The notes: a model not told the origin generated them from the letters alone. Positions 47,483 to 56,373 are shown, counted from the stretch's first letter. The stretch: DNA of 64,000 nucleotides from Akkermansia muciniphila (GCF_040616545.1 NZ_CP156688.1:2914001-2978000); one strand, 5' to 3'. A program made the numbers and translations.

Positions 47483-48064
47483 TTATTCATCTTTACCCTT
47501 CCGGGAGCTTGAATACCGGATATCTTCCGAGACCAATTGATGGGAGTGCAGCAAATAGGTCCGCACGTAAATCCGGACCAGCTCCCCCGAGGAAAGGTCC
47601 ACATCCCAAAAAGTGAAATAGAGGCGCTCCTCCTTTTTTTCCACGATATCTGTCAGGGAATCCACAAAAAGATACGGAAAAACGGCCCGGTGAACTTCCT
47701 TTTCAAAAAACGGCCTGGAGTCCCTTACCTTCCGCATCCGGATGGTGGTCAGCAGCATTCCGTCCGGACTCAGTGTGTTCCGGGTTTCAGTATAACAGGG
47801 GTTGTTGGCCTCGTTGCGTCCCATGCTGCGTGAAACCAGGGAGCGGGAAGCCGCATCCCAATACGGCGGAGCATCCGGAATGCTATACCGTGTTCCATCA
47901 AAGGAGGGGTTCTGGAACGATTGTTTTTCCGCCGCCGTCACTTCCCGGCACAGCGTTTTCATGGAAGCAGCCGTCTCCGGCCTGATCCGGTCCCGTCCGG
48001 GGTTTTCCATCTCTCCGGCAACACATGCCAAGGGGAAAAACATGAGGAATGTTCCAATATTCAT
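47483..48064 (-). CDS. secreted protein of unknown function
   Basis: I recognise no family. I chose the ATG at 48064 because it gives a clear signal peptide (MNIGTFLMFFPLACVAGEM) and a 193-residue protein. An upstream start at 48154 would bury that signal. The mature protein is mixed alpha/beta with several aromatic residues (YLFVDSLTDIVEKKEERLYF), ends in a basic run and has few cysteines. The region is less GC-rich than its neighbours. It is not part of an obvious operon. Confidence 0.7.
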   Translation of the reverse strand: MNIGTFLMFFPLACVAGEMENPGRDRIRPETAASMKTLCREVTAAEKQSFQNPSFDGTRYSIPDAPPYWDAASRSLVSRSMGRNEANNPCYTETRNTLSPDGMLLTTIRMRKVRDSRPFFEKEVHRAVFPYLFVDSLTDIVEKKEERLYFTFWDVDLSSGELVRIYVRTYLLHSHQLVSEDIRYSSSRKGKDE

Positions 48065-48210
48065 CACTATTACTATATTCCTTACAACGTAATAGGCCAA
48101 AAAAATCTGTAAAGGATATTTTGGGTGAGGGAAAAAGGACGCCCCATCCGCCACATGCCGAAGCCACGCGCACCCTCCTGATAAAAAACGGACAGTCCCC
48201 GCCCCGGGCC

Positions 48211-48807
48211 TTACGGAACGTACCTGCCCGGCATTTCCTCCCGCGCCCGGCGGGTCATGGCCGTAATGAGCTCCGTCTTCCCCTCCGTATAGGCGTCGCG
48301 GTTGAACTCAAACTTCTCTTTTAAAGAGTGTTTGAGGCCGGCGTACTTCTGCGCCTCCTCCGGGTGAGCGGCCAGGTAATCCCGGAAGTAGAGTTCATCC
48401 CAGTCCCGCCAGGGGCGCACATGCAGGTGGAAAGCCTGCCCCCGGAAGCCTTTTTCCGTATACCCCTTCACCAGAACCAGGCGCATCTGAGCCTCGTCAC
48501 GGTGCATCTCCCGGTAGCCGCACTTCTCCACCAGGGCAGGAACTTCAAAGACAAGGGAATCAGGCCCCACCTCCAGCAGAATGTCAATGGTGGGCTTGGC
48601 TGCGAGGCCGGGAACGGCGGTACTGCCAACGTGGGAAAGGCGCCGGATGCAATGGCCCGGCACGGCGGATTCCAGAGCATCCTTCTCCCTCCGGTAGATT
48701 TCCGCCCATTCCGGCCTGGGCTCACTTATGATAATGGGGAACAGACGCCAAAGCTCTTCAAGGCTCATGGAGGACAAAGCGGTTTTATCCGGAAGACGGC
48801 GGGGCAT
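48211..48807 (-). CDS. GrpB/UPF0157-family protein (nucleotidyltransferase fold)
   Basis: GrpB proteins are small members of the nucleotidyltransferase superfamily with unknown substrate. The hallmark is HVGSTAVPGLAAKPTIDILLE. Other family segments are ELWRLFPIIISEPRPEWAEIY and FHLHVRPW. The likely start is at 48807 (MPRRLPDK) or 48768 (MSLEELWR). The frame stays open upstream to an ATG at 49041. That would add a membrane helix (FRSFLAVTAFAFVVAGYQAL) and an Arg/Gly-rich linker, and its ATG overlaps the stop of the small gene at 49250 (ATGA). A membrane-anchored version is therefore possible. Confidence 0.85.
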   Translation of the reverse strand: MPRRLPDKTALSSMSLEELWRLFPIIISEPRPEWAEIYRREKDALESAVPGHCIRRLSHVGSTAVPGLAAKPTIDILLEVGPDSLVFEVPALVEKCGYREMHRDEAQMRLVLVKGYTEKGFRGQAFHLHVRPWRDWDELYFRDYLAAHPEEAQKYAGLKHSLKEKFEFNRDAYTEGKTELITAMTRRAREEMPGRYVP

Positions 48808-49037
48808 TCCCGGAAGATACGGGAGGCGGGGGGAGAAGTCAATTTCCCCGGCGCCCCTGCCCGGCTGCCGCCGTGGAAGCGCATTCCTTCTTCCCGGATT
48901 CTCCCGCCTGCCCTGTCCGTTCCCGCACCGGGGGCGGCACCGCAGCGCCTGGTACCCCGCCACGACAAAAGCGAAGGCCGTCACCGCCAGGAAGGAGCGG
49001 AACAACCAGGCCAGCAGTTCCCAATAAATCTCTTGAG

Positions 49038-49250
49038 TCATGCGGAAGGTTTTTGACGGGAGGACGATCCGTTGCCCATATCTTCCCGGAGACGCTTGAC
49101 AGCAGAGGCAATCAGGGTAGCTTTGTCCAGCAGGCAGCGATCCACCTGGAGGGCTTCAGCTTCCGCATCCCGGAAAAAATGGACGGATAACGGCATTTTC
49201 CCCTTGATTTGAATTTTTTTCTGACTCTTTTTTTTATTTCCCGCCTTCAT
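49038..49250 (-). CDS. small basic protein, possibly DNA-binding
   Basis: This 70-residue protein starts MKAGNKKKSQKKIQIKGKMP. It is preceded by AAGGA five bases before the ATG, one of the few good Shine-Dalgarno elements in the window, which supports it as real. The middle (LSVHFFRDAEAEALQVDRCL) has the strand-helix look of ribbon-helix-helix proteins, but this is weak. Its stop codon overlaps a start codon at 49041 (ATGA) of the frame that continues into the GrpB gene. It is divergent from the helix-turn-helix gene at 49407. Confidence 0.6.
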   Translation of the reverse strand: MKAGNKKKSQKKIQIKGKMPLSVHFFRDAEAEALQVDRCLLDKATLIASAVKRLREDMGNGSSSRQKPSA

Positions 49251-49265
49251 AAAAATCCTTCTTTT

Positions 49266-49347
49266 GGTGCAATAATGGCTTCAACAGCCCTCTTACGCTG
49301 TCATAATGCACCTGAAATGGTACTTTAGTCAACGAAAATATACCATT
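49266..49347. promoter_or_regulatory. inverted repeats in the divergent promoter region
   Basis: AATGGTA at 49316-49322 and TACCATT at 49341-49347 form one inverted repeat with an 18-base spacer. GGTGCA at 49266-49271 and TGCACC at 49307-49312 form another. Both lie in the AT-rich gap between two divergent, possibly DNA-binding, genes and could be operators. Confidence 0.4.
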
Positions 49348-49406
49348 AAAGTGACCTTTTACAAAAAAGGTTGAAAAATCGCACCATTCCCGTTATAAAT
49401 CATTAC

Positions 49407-49907
49407 ATGAGTGAGAATCAGGATGAACTCAAGGTGCAGATCAAGGCATGGCTGAAAGCCCAGAACATCTCCCGCAGTGATTTTGCGGCAGCATGCTTCG
49501 TCTCTCCCCACACGGTCCGCAACTGGCTTGCCAAAGTGTCCATCCCCAAGGACAAGGAAGCTCTCATCCGCCTCATGATGGAAAAGACGGAAGGAGAGAA
49601 AAAACTGAAGGAGGCGGCAAGAGCCAATTGGAAACCCTTTGCCGTCATGCTGAGCACGGAGGATTACAAGCTCATTGAAGAAGCTGCCAGAAGAGACAAC
49701 ATGACAGTGGAGGAATGGGCGGAAGCCACTCTGATCAAGGACGCCCAAAGGAGGATGAAGAATTATTACGACGACGAAAGCAGCCTCGTGAACGATACTC
49801 CCATGGCTGCGGAAATTCCGGAGGAATACGGCGCTCCCAAGTCTTCTTCCTCTTCCAGTTCTTCGTCCTCCGCCCCTTCTTCTCCCCGCCGCAAACCACG
49901 GCAGTAA
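49407..49907 (+). CDS. DNA-binding protein with helix-turn-helix and ribbon-helix-helix-like parts and poly-Ser tail
   Basis: This is a 166-residue probable regulator. Residues ~12-45 (SRSDFAAACFVSPHTVRNWL) form an XRE-like helix-turn-helix. Residues ~73-105 (FAVMLSTEDYKLIEEAARR, then MTVEEWAEATLI) look like an Arc/MetJ ribbon-helix-helix. A run of ten serines lies near the end, before a basic tail (RRKPRQ). The start MSENQDELKVQIK is preferred over an upstream ATG at 49371. It is divergent from a small basic protein gene, with inverted repeats between, so autoregulation is plausible. Confidence 0.82.
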   Translation: MSENQDELKVQIKAWLKAQNISRSDFAAACFVSPHTVRNWLAKVSIPKDKEALIRLMMEKTEGEKKLKEAARANWKPFAVMLSTEDYKLIEEAARRDNMTVEEWAEATLIKDAQRRMKNYYDDESSLVNDTPMAAEIPEEYGAPKSSSSSSSSSSAPSSPRRKPRQ

Positions 49908-49973
49908 ACTACAGGGGATGTAAACCGCCCTTCCGGAACAGGAATGGCCGCCCTCTGACGGTTCCCTTGACTC

Positions 49974-50009
49974 AAATCCCCCGGCACCCTGCGGTTTCGG
50001 GGGATTTTT
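49974..50009 (+). terminator. terminator after the DNA-binding protein gene
   Basis: AAATCCCCC at 49974-49982 pairs with GGGGGATTT at 49999-50007. The T run continues to 50009. Confidence 0.85.
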
Positions 50010-50196
50010 ATTCCGGCGCCTGGCGCGCCGCAAGGCCTTGCGGCAACTGAACCGGGAACGGTCATGAGCAAGACCATCTTAATGAAGAAGGCGCGTCCTG
50101 CGGGCCACGGCGGGGACATTAACGCAAAGGCTTGCGGCGCCTCAGTCCGTTCTTTTTTCTTGCCTGGCATCTCCAAGGGTGTCTATCGTATTAACA

Positions 50197-51783
50197 ATGA
50201 AACAACTACTCTGCCTGCTGTTCCTTTCCGCCTTCCGGCTCCCGCTTTCCGCCCTGGCGGAGGCAGTTCCTCCGCCCGTTCCCGCCATTGCCGTCAGGAT
50301 GGTGCATCCGGACAATCAGGAGCTGGCTGGCAAAGGCAAACCGGCCCCGGAAGGGTACACGGCCTGCGTGCATGAGTTCCGGGGAAACAATGGGGAAATG
50401 AAACGGACACGGCTGTTTGTGAAAGATACTCCCGTCATCACGGAAGCGGAGGTGGAGCGTGCACAGGCAGATCCGGGCAGTCCCGGACAGATCAACATCA
50501 CCCTGAACACACGGGGCGGAAGAACCATGAAAGAAACCACCTCCGCCATGGATCTGGGGCATGACCGGCTGGCGGTTCTGGTCCATGGAAGGGTAACCAC
50601 GGCTCCCGTAGTGATGGCCATTCTTTCCAATACCTTCACCGTCTCCGGACTGGACGGGGAAAATGAAGCTGAAAACCTGGCTGAACTGCTTAACCGCAAG
50701 GCTGCCGCCGGAAAGGCGACTTCCTTCACTCCCCGTGATCTGGCCCTGTATGCCGTTCATCCGGACAGCGGCCGGCTGGTGAAGGAAGGAACGCTTTCCG
50801 TACCGGGCTACCGGCTCTGGAGCCGCCCGGGCGCGGAGGAAGGAAAGAACGCGGAGAAGGAGTACCTGTTTCTGGGGAACGCCCCCATCGTCACCGGGGA
50901 TTATGCCCAGTCCGCACGCCCCAATCTGGATTATCCGGGGCATCTGAACATCGTCTGGAATGAAGAAGGGGCCAGAAAGCTGGAACAGGCCTGCGCCGCC
51001 CTCCGGCCCGGCAGGGACAGGATAGCCGTAGTCCTGCGCGGAGCCATCCTGTCCACGCCCGTGCTCCATGGAGCGCCTTCCCATGCCACCCTCATTCCCG
51101 TGCCGGGGGATGACCGCCAGCTGGATGGCCTGTGCACGGCCATCAATAACCAGCTCCCGCCGCTCACGGAACAGCAGCAGCGGGAGGCGAAAAAGGAGCT
51201 GGCCATTTATCCCGTGCATCCCCGCAGCGCGGAGCTGGAACAGAGGTTCCTCCAGAAACTCCGGCGGGGAAGAACCATTCACCTGAAAAGCGGGTTCCGC
51301 TCCATTCCTTACAACCGCCCCGGTTTCCCGGAGCCCGTCCCGTCCTGGGCCTTCATCCGGCCGGAATCCCTGATTGGCCCGGAGGATGTCCGGTACGCGT
51401 CACGGGAGCAGAACGGCACCATCACGTGCGGCCTGCTGCCCCGGGTGCGGAAGAAGCTGCGCTCCTTCATGGACGGAAGCCCGGCGGGAAACGTGGCCGT
51501 GGCGATTGCCTTCCGGGGGAAGGTGCACCAGGTGTTCAACATCAGAAACAGCTTGTGGCAGATGTGGGGAATCCCCCTGGTTACCACCATTCAGCCTGTT
51601 TCCGCCATTTACATCCTCACCCCGGAGGAGGAACGTCGCATGGACCGGGAATTACTGTACTTCATCCTCAGGGACATGCTGTCCCCCGCCTGCCCATGGT
51701 TCTTTAAAAACTGCGTTCCCTTCCGTACCCTGGGCGAACAGAAGCCTTTTTTAATGATTGATTCCGGCTTGGACCGGCCCTGA
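50197..51783 (+). CDS. secreted protein with repeated SecD P1-head-like domains
   Basis: The 528-residue protein has a signal peptide (QLLCLLFLSAFRLPLSALA) and no transmembrane helices afterwards. It contains three related blocks. Each has a strand-rich start, then a helix, then an IAVVL-type strand. Block 1 has VKDTPVITEAEVERAQ and RLAVLVHGRVTTAPVV; block 2 has LGNAPIVTGDYAQSA and RIAVVLRGAILSTPVL; block 3 has SLIGPEDVRYA and VAVAIAFRGKVHQVF. This pattern matches the head subdomain of the first periplasmic domain of SecD (LAIVLDGxVxSAPxI). The membrane channel of SecD is absent, so it is not a translocase. The role is unknown. Start: ATG at 50197. Confidence 0.82.
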   Translation: MKQLLCLLFLSAFRLPLSALAEAVPPPVPAIAVRMVHPDNQELAGKGKPAPEGYTACVHEFRGNNGEMKRTRLFVKDTPVITEAEVERAQADPGSPGQINITLNTRGGRTMKETTSAMDLGHDRLAVLVHGRVTTAPVVMAILSNTFTVSGLDGENEAENLAELLNRKAAAGKATSFTPRDLALYAVHPDSGRLVKEGTLSVPGYRLWSRPGAEEGKNAEKEYLFLGNAPIVTGDYAQSARPNLDYPGHLNIVWNEEGARKLEQACAALRPGRDRIAVVLRGAILSTPVLHGAPSHATLIPVPGDDRQLDGLCTAINNQLPPLTEQQQREAKKELAIYPVHPRSAELEQRFLQKLRRGRTIHLKSGFRSIPYNRPGFPEPVPSWAFIRPESLIGPEDVRYASREQNGTITCGLLPRVRKKLRSFMDGSPAGNVAVAIAFRGKVHQVFNIRNSLWQMWGIPLVTTIQPVSAIYILTPEEERRMDRELLYFILRDMLSPACPWFFKNCVPFRTLGEQKPFLMIDSGLDRP

Positions 51784-51831
51784 TTTTTTTGCTCGAACCG
51801 GGGGCGGCGCTCCGCTATATTGCCTCCCGTT

Positions 51832-53478
51832 ATGGCAACACCGGATTTTCATTACCAGGACCCTTTTCCCATTGAAAAGGATGACACCCAGTACCGCCTC
51901 ATCACGTCCGACTACGTGAGCGTGGGGGACTTTGAAGGGCACCCCATGCTCAAGGTACAGCCGGAGGGCCTGCGCCTGCTGGCCGCGGAAGCCTTCCATG
52001 ACGTGGCCTTTTTCCTGCGCCCGGCCCACCTGAAGCAGGTGGCCGCCATTCTGGACGATCCGGAAGCCAGCGCCAATGACAAGAGCGTGGCCCTGACGAT
52101 GCTCCGCAACGCGGAGGTAGCCTCCGCCGGCATCCTGCCCTTCTGCCAGGATACGGGCACCGCCACCATCGTGGGCAAGAAGGGCCAGCAGGTCTGGACC
52201 GGCTGCGATGACTGCGAACAGCTTTCCCACGGCGTTTACGATGCCTACACCCAGAACAACCTGCGCTATTCCCAGACGGTGGCGCTGGACATGTACACGG
52301 AGAAGAATACCGGCACCAACCTGCCCGCCCAGATTGACATTGAAGCCGTGGAAGGCATGAAGTACTCCTTCCTCTTCGTCGCCAAGGGCGGCGGCTCCGC
52401 CAACAAGACCTACCTTTACCAGGAAACGAAGGCCCTGCTGAACCCGGCCACGCTGAAGAAGTTCCTGGTGGAGAAGATGAGCACGCTGGGCACGGCGGCC
52501 TGCCCGCCGTACCACATCGCCTTCGTCATCGGCGGCACATCCGCGGAAAAGTGCCTGAAGACGGTGAAGATGGCCTCCACCAAGTATTACGACAACCTGC
52601 CCACCACGGGCAACGAGTACGGCCGCGCCTTCCGCGACCTGGAGCTGGAAAAGGAACTGCATGAGGAAGCCTGCAAGCTGGGGCTGGGCGCCCAGTTCGG
52701 CGGCAAGTGGTATGCGCTGGACGTGCGCGTCATCCGCCTGCCCCGCCACGGAGCCTCCTGCCCGGTAGGCCTGGGCGTCTCCTGCTCCGCGGACCGCAAC
52801 GCGAAGGCCAAGATCACGCCGGAAGGCATCTTCATTGAACAGCTGGAAACCAATCCCGGACAGTATATTCCGGAAGCCCTGCGCATGACCTCCAGCGAGT
52901 CCGTCTCCATTGACCTGAACCGCCCGATGAAGGAAGTGCTGGCGGAACTGAGCAAGTACCCCGTCACCACGCGCCTGAGCCTGAACGGCACCATCATCGT
53001 GGCGCGCGACATCGCCCACGCCAAGCTGAAGGAACGCCTGGAAAAGGGTGAAGGCATGCCCCAGTACATGAAGGACCACCCCGTGTACTACGCCGGTCCG
53101 GCCAAGACCCCGGAAGGGTACCCCTCCGGCTCCTTCGGCCCCACCACCGCGGGCCGCATGGATTCCTACGTGGACCTGTTCCAGGAAAACGGCGGCTCCA
53201 TGATCATGATCGCCAAGGGCAACCGCAGCCAGCAGGTGACGGACGCCTGCCAGAAGCACGGCGGCTTTTACCTGGGCTCCATCGGCGGTCCCGCCGCCAT
53301 CCTGGCCAAGGACAACATCAAGAAGGTGGAATTGCTGGAATATCCGGAACTGGGCATGGAAGCCATCTGGAAGATTGAGGTGGAGGACTTCCCCGCCTTC
53401 ATCCTGGTGGATGACAAGGGCAACGATTTCTTCGCGAAGATCCGCGAAGGCTGGGCCTGCGCCGGCTGCGGACATTAA
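51832..53478 (+). CDS. fumA: class I fumarate hydratase (iron-sulfur)
   Basis: Class I fumarase interconverts fumarate and malate with an oxygen-sensitive 4Fe-4S cluster. The 548-residue protein has the cluster cysteines in [10 protein letters not shown], in [16 protein letters not shown] and in [37 protein letters not shown] is another family motif. The start [13 protein letters not shown] is preferred over an ATG at 51820. A TATATT at 51816-51821 lies just before the ATG, so any leader would be only a few bases. With malic enzyme it links malate, fumarate and pyruvate. Confidence 0.95.
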   Translation: MATPDFHYQDPFPIEKDDTQYRLITSDYVSVGDFEGHPMLKVQPEGLRLLAAEAFHDVAFFLRPAHLKQVAAILDDPEASANDKSVALTMLRNAEVASAGILPFCQDTGTATIVGKKGQQVWTGCDDCEQLSHGVYDAYTQNNLRYSQTVALDMYTEKNTGTNLPAQIDIEAVEGMKYSFLFVAKGGGSANKTYLYQETKALLNPATLKKFLVEKMSTLGTAACPPYHIAFVIGGTSAEKCLKTVKMASTKYYDNLPTTGNEYGRAFRDLELEKELHEEACKLGLGAQFGGKWYALDVRVIRLPRHGASCPVGLGVSCSADRNAKAKITPEGIFIEQLETNPGQYIPEALRMTSSESVSIDLNRPMKEVLAELSKYPVTTRLSLNGTIIVARDIAHAKLKERLEKGEGMPQYMKDHPVYYAGPAKTPEGYPSGSFGPTTAGRMDSYVDLFQENGGSMIMIAKGNRSQQVTDACQKHGGFYLGSIGGPAAILAKDNIKKVELLEYPELGMEAIWKIEVEDFPAFILVDDKGNDFFAKIREGWACAGCGH

Positions 53479-53507
53479 GCCGCCCGGACAGAGCGCCGGA
53501 TTTTTAC

Positions 53508-53547
53508 CCCCTGTTCCGCCATGCCGCGCGGAACAGGGGATTTTTTA
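53508..53547 (+). terminator. Rho-independent terminator after fumarase
   Basis: CCCCTGTTCCGC at 53508-53519 pairs with GCGGAACAGGGG at 53528-53539. A run of six T follows at 53541-53546. Confidence 0.95.
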
Positions 53548-53756
53548 CGGGGCTTTTACAGGAAGAGCCGCGGCCATCCCTCATCCTTCCTTACGGGAAG
53601 CGGGACAAAAATCGTTTCATCCCTGCACTCTTTTATCCCTTTTGGGCTTTTGGGTGAACTCTCCCGAGCATCCCACGGTCCGCCGTTCAAGCATTCCATG
53701 AGGAAATCCACAGCCGCCAGAAAACCTTGCAAGACATTTCCTGGAGACTTTCCCTC

Positions 53757-53784
53757 TTGACTATTTATGGAATTTTTTTATAGT
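53757..53784 (+). promoter_or_regulatory. sigma-70-like promoter of a small RNA
   Basis: TTGACT at 53757-53762 is followed after 16 bases by TATAGT at 53779-53784. No gene follows; instead a terminator stands about 40 bases beyond the expected start point. Confidence 0.7.
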
Positions 53785-53790
53785 AGCTCC

Positions 53791-53860
53791 AGTTAGTATC
53801 ATACAAATCACATCACCTCTAATAAATCGCCCCGTCCTGTGTCAGCAGGACGGGGCTTTT
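53791..53860 (+). ncRNA. candidate small RNA of about 70 bases
   Basis: A near-consensus promoter at 53757-53784 predicts a start near 53791. A strong terminator (GCCCCGTCCTG pairing with CAGGACGGGGC, then TTTT) ends at 53860. There is no open frame of note between them. The 5' part contains ATCACATCACCTC, close to the 3' end of 16S rRNA (ATCACCTCC). The segment AGTTAGTATCATACA recurs with one change at 53899. Function and targets are unknown. Confidence 0.6.
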
Positions 53861-53898
53861 CGTTAGCTGAACATTACAATGAGTAATTCAATCAGCCT

Positions 53899-53924
53899 AG
53901 TTAGTATGATACAGTAATTCACAT
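53899..53924. repeat. second copy of the small-RNA 5' segment
   Basis: AGTTAGTATGATACA, then a few bases, then TTCACAT, repeats the block at 53791-53813 (AGTTAGTATCATACA, then TCACAT). ACACCTCCTTTTT follows it. No clear promoter or terminator was seen for this copy. Confidence 0.6.
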
Positions 53925-54113
53925 GGTACACCTCCTTTTTCAATCCGGGACCAACCCGGCACGGAGATTGTGCATAAAATAACATTTATTTCAAGATTTT
54001 CTCATTTGAGAAGTTATGCCCACAAGCGGCCGAATACTGTCTTTCAGCCCTGTTTTCCGCACGTGCCGCAATCCGCTCACAGGAAAACCTCCGGAACCTG
54101 TGCGTCGCCCACT

Positions 54114-54698
54114 TCACCCAAGCAGGGAATAAAGCAGCATCAGCGCCAGATTGGCGCCAGCGGCCAGCAACAGTCTGCCCGGCTTCAAGTACCGCGCCTT
54201 TCCCAGGAAAACCGCCAGCACCGTGAAGACGGCATACAGGGACGTCCACATCAGGAAGAATTCCGCCAGATTCCTTCCGTTCCCGAGATTGTCCAGGGGC
54301 ATCTTCCAACCGTAAAACAGGAGGGGAAACGCCGGAAGCACGGCATAAACGGCATATACCCAGTTCCTCGCCACCGGCCTGAAAGTGACCGTCAGCGGGT
54401 CCCTGCCAAACAGGATATTCCGGGCATGGATGTCCTGCACTTTTTCCTTCCGCAGGGCGAAGGGAAGATAGAAGAGAAGAAGCATGGGCAGCAGGGCGGC
54501 CCAGGCGTACAAGATCGCAGCCGCCCCCAGCATGAAGACGAAGAAGGCGGTAAAAATGATGGGGATGCCCGCCATGAGCAGGAAAAGGAGGCTTGTCCTG
54601 CGATCCGATTTTTCTCCCATTTTCAGGAAGGACCATGAAAGGTAGGCCATAGGGTAAAAGGCTGGTTTTCCGGATGTTGACAGAAACCACAGCCGCAT
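54114..54698 (-). CDS. membrane protein of unknown function
   Basis: I recognise no family. The protein has five or so hydrophobic segments (LLFLLMAGIPIIFTAFFVFM, AILYAWAALLPMLLLFYLP, WVYAVYAVLPAFPLLFYG, LMWTSLYAVFTVLAVFL, LLLAAGANLALMLLYSLL). The start is unsettled: ATG at 54698, 54650 or 54620 all fit, and none has a ribosome-binding sequence. A second overlapping frame on the same strand (53986-54702) lacks the hydrophobic pattern and is rejected. The gene is divergent from queD. Confidence 0.78.
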   Translation of the reverse strand: MRLWFLSTSGKPAFYPMAYLSWSFLKMGEKSDRRTSLLFLLMAGIPIIFTAFFVFMLGAAAILYAWAALLPMLLLFYLPFALRKEKVQDIHARNILFGRDPLTVTFRPVARNWVYAVYAVLPAFPLLFYGWKMPLDNLGNGRNLAEFFLMWTSLYAVFTVLAVFLGKARYLKPGRLLLAAGANLALMLLYSLLG

Positions 54699-54822
54699 GC
54701 AAGGAAAAGCCTGCCCACCGCCAGCCGGAGCCGTCACGGCCCCTTCCTCACGCAGGAAAGGGGGACGCAGACAGACTCTGATTGGGATTGCCCGCCGCCC
54801 CTTCCCACGCTATCCTGCCCTC

Positions 54823-55275
54823 ATGGCCTACCGAATCTGCAAATCCATTGAACTGGAAAGCGGGCACCTTTTGTCCAAGCACCCCGGCAATTGCAAATTC
54901 CCCCATGGCCATACGCGCTCCGTGGAGATGGTGTTCCGGGCGGATACGCTGGACGCCAATGACATGGTGCTGGATTTCAAGGCCGTCAAGCAGATGATGG
55001 GGGATTTTCTCCAGCAGTTTGACCATTCCCTGTGCGTGAATACGGAAGACCCCAATTACGCCGCCTTTGTGGCCGCGTACGGGGAACGCATCATCCCGTT
55101 TGACCGGGAAGACCCCACCAGCGAGGTGATGGCGCGCACCATTTTCAACTTTGCCCGGCATGCGCTGGAAAAAGCCAAGGAAAGCTGCGGGGAGTACCCC
55201 GTGCGGGACTGCGTTACACTGGAACGCGTGCGCGTGTGGGAAACCAGCAGTTCCTGGGCGGAATACGGGGAATAG
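54823..55275 (+). CDS. queD: 6-pyruvoyl-tetrahydropterin synthase / QueD-like
   Basis: This family makes 6-carboxytetrahydropterin for queuosine (QueD) or pyruvoyl-tetrahydropterin. The 150-residue protein has zinc-binding histidines in LESGHLLS and PHGHTRSVEM. The fold motif VLDFKAVKQMMGDFLQQFDHSL follows, and the end has the segment VRVWETSSSWAEY with the catalytic-glutamate region. The start MAYRICKSIELE is preferred over a frame reaching back to 54697. No other queuosine genes are nearby. Confidence 0.9.
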   Translation: MAYRICKSIELESGHLLSKHPGNCKFPHGHTRSVEMVFRADTLDANDMVLDFKAVKQMMGDFLQQFDHSLCVNTEDPNYAAFVAAYGERIIPFDREDPTSEVMARTIFNFARHALEKAKESCGEYPVRDCVTLERVRVWETSSSWAEYGE

Positions 55276-55390
55276 AAGGGACAAGCCCGGTTTCCGCCGT
55301 CCCTGGAACGGGCAGGCACCACTCCATTCAGCTTGCGGGCTCCCGGCTGCAAGGCAATCTCCCCGGACGGGGTTTCCGGAAGCTCATCCC

Positions 55391-56149
55391 CTAAAAGGGA
55401 TTTAAGGAAATCATGCGCTTCTGCGTCCAGTGTCCGAAGGTGGAGGAGTACACATCCGTAATTTCCCGGGACCATTCGTCAATGGTGCGCTGATGGTGGG
55501 CGTATTTTTTAAAATCCTTGATATCCACGCCCAACAGGGCGCTGTGGTCTTCCTCATAATCCGCAAATTCGGAGACGATGCGGCCTTCTTCGTCCCGCAG
55601 GCGCCCCGCCATGGCGATATGGCCTTTTTTGATGAATTTTTTGACCAGGCCTCCCCCCTTGATGCCGCTCAACGCCGTGACAAAGATGCCCGCTTTGGCG
55701 TTCGTGGGCGTGATGGAGATGATGGCGAGTTCCAGCGTATAGGCACCCCTGGTTCCCGGAGGCACCATTTCAAAATGCGGATTTTCGGCAACCTCCTTTT
55801 CCATGCTGGTCGTGACGCTCTTCTGGAAGTATTCCGCCAGACCGCGCAGGGCATCAAACCCTTCCGCCGTATCCGGCCTCACATCCATGTGCACCGTATC
55901 CACCGGAACGACGGCCATCAGGACTTTTTTGCCATCCACGCCATTCACCTTGTCATTCCAGGCTTTTTTATCCTCAGCATTCCAGTATGCGTCAAAGGGA
56001 ATATGGGAGTCGCCATTTTTTATCTGATGGGTCACAAATCCCGTTTTGGGAACATGCTTGAAGTTGTTGGAACAAGACATTACCGCCATGCCGCCAAGCA
56101 CCACGAGGGCCATCAGAGAAGCCAGAAACAGAAACCGGTATTTTTTCAT
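55391..56149 (-). CDS. lipoprotein of unknown function (DUF3313-like)
   Basis: The 252-residue protein starts MKKYRFLFLASLMALVVLGG and has a lipobox ending in MAVMSC. It continues with VPKTGFVTHQI and a domain (LMAVVPVDTVHMDVRPDT, YTLELAIISITPTNA, GHIAMAGRLRDEEGRIVSEF) that recalls the DUF3313 lipoproteins. That family link is tentative. An upstream start at 56182 would precede the signal peptide and is rejected. It should sit in the inner or outer membrane facing the periplasm. Confidence 0.78.
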   Translation of the reverse strand: MKKYRFLFLASLMALVVLGGMAVMSCSNNFKHVPKTGFVTHQIKNGDSHIPFDAYWNAEDKKAWNDKVNGVDGKKVLMAVVPVDTVHMDVRPDTAEGFDALRGLAEYFQKSVTTSMEKEVAENPHFEMVPPGTRGAYTLELAIISITPTNAKAGIFVTALSGIKGGGLVKKFIKKGHIAMAGRLRDEEGRIVSEFADYEEDHSALLGVDIKDFKKYAHHQRTIDEWSREITDVYSSTFGHWTQKRMISLNPF

Positions 56150-56373
56150 AAACAGGCAATCAGCTAGAGTCATTTCATACATGACCCGGCTTCTCCTGTC
56201 AATAAAACCCCGGAAACCCCTTCTGCGGACGCAAGCTTTTTCCGAAGAGCGGCGTAGGAGCTTTTCACCATGCGGAGCCGGGAGCCTTCAGGGAGCGCCG
56301 CAGGCCTCTGGGGCAGCCGAAAGGAAATGAAACGTTCACGAACGAATTTAAAGAGTCCCCGTTCCGGGGAGGG

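Noticed and set aside
53791-53924. Remnant of a 16S rRNA gene end
   Set aside because: Only the short ATCACCTC-like block matches; the preceding conserved helix 45 sequence is absent.
53986-54702. 238-codon minus-strand frame
   Set aside because: It overlaps the better frame at 54114-54698, which shows regular membrane segments; this one does not.
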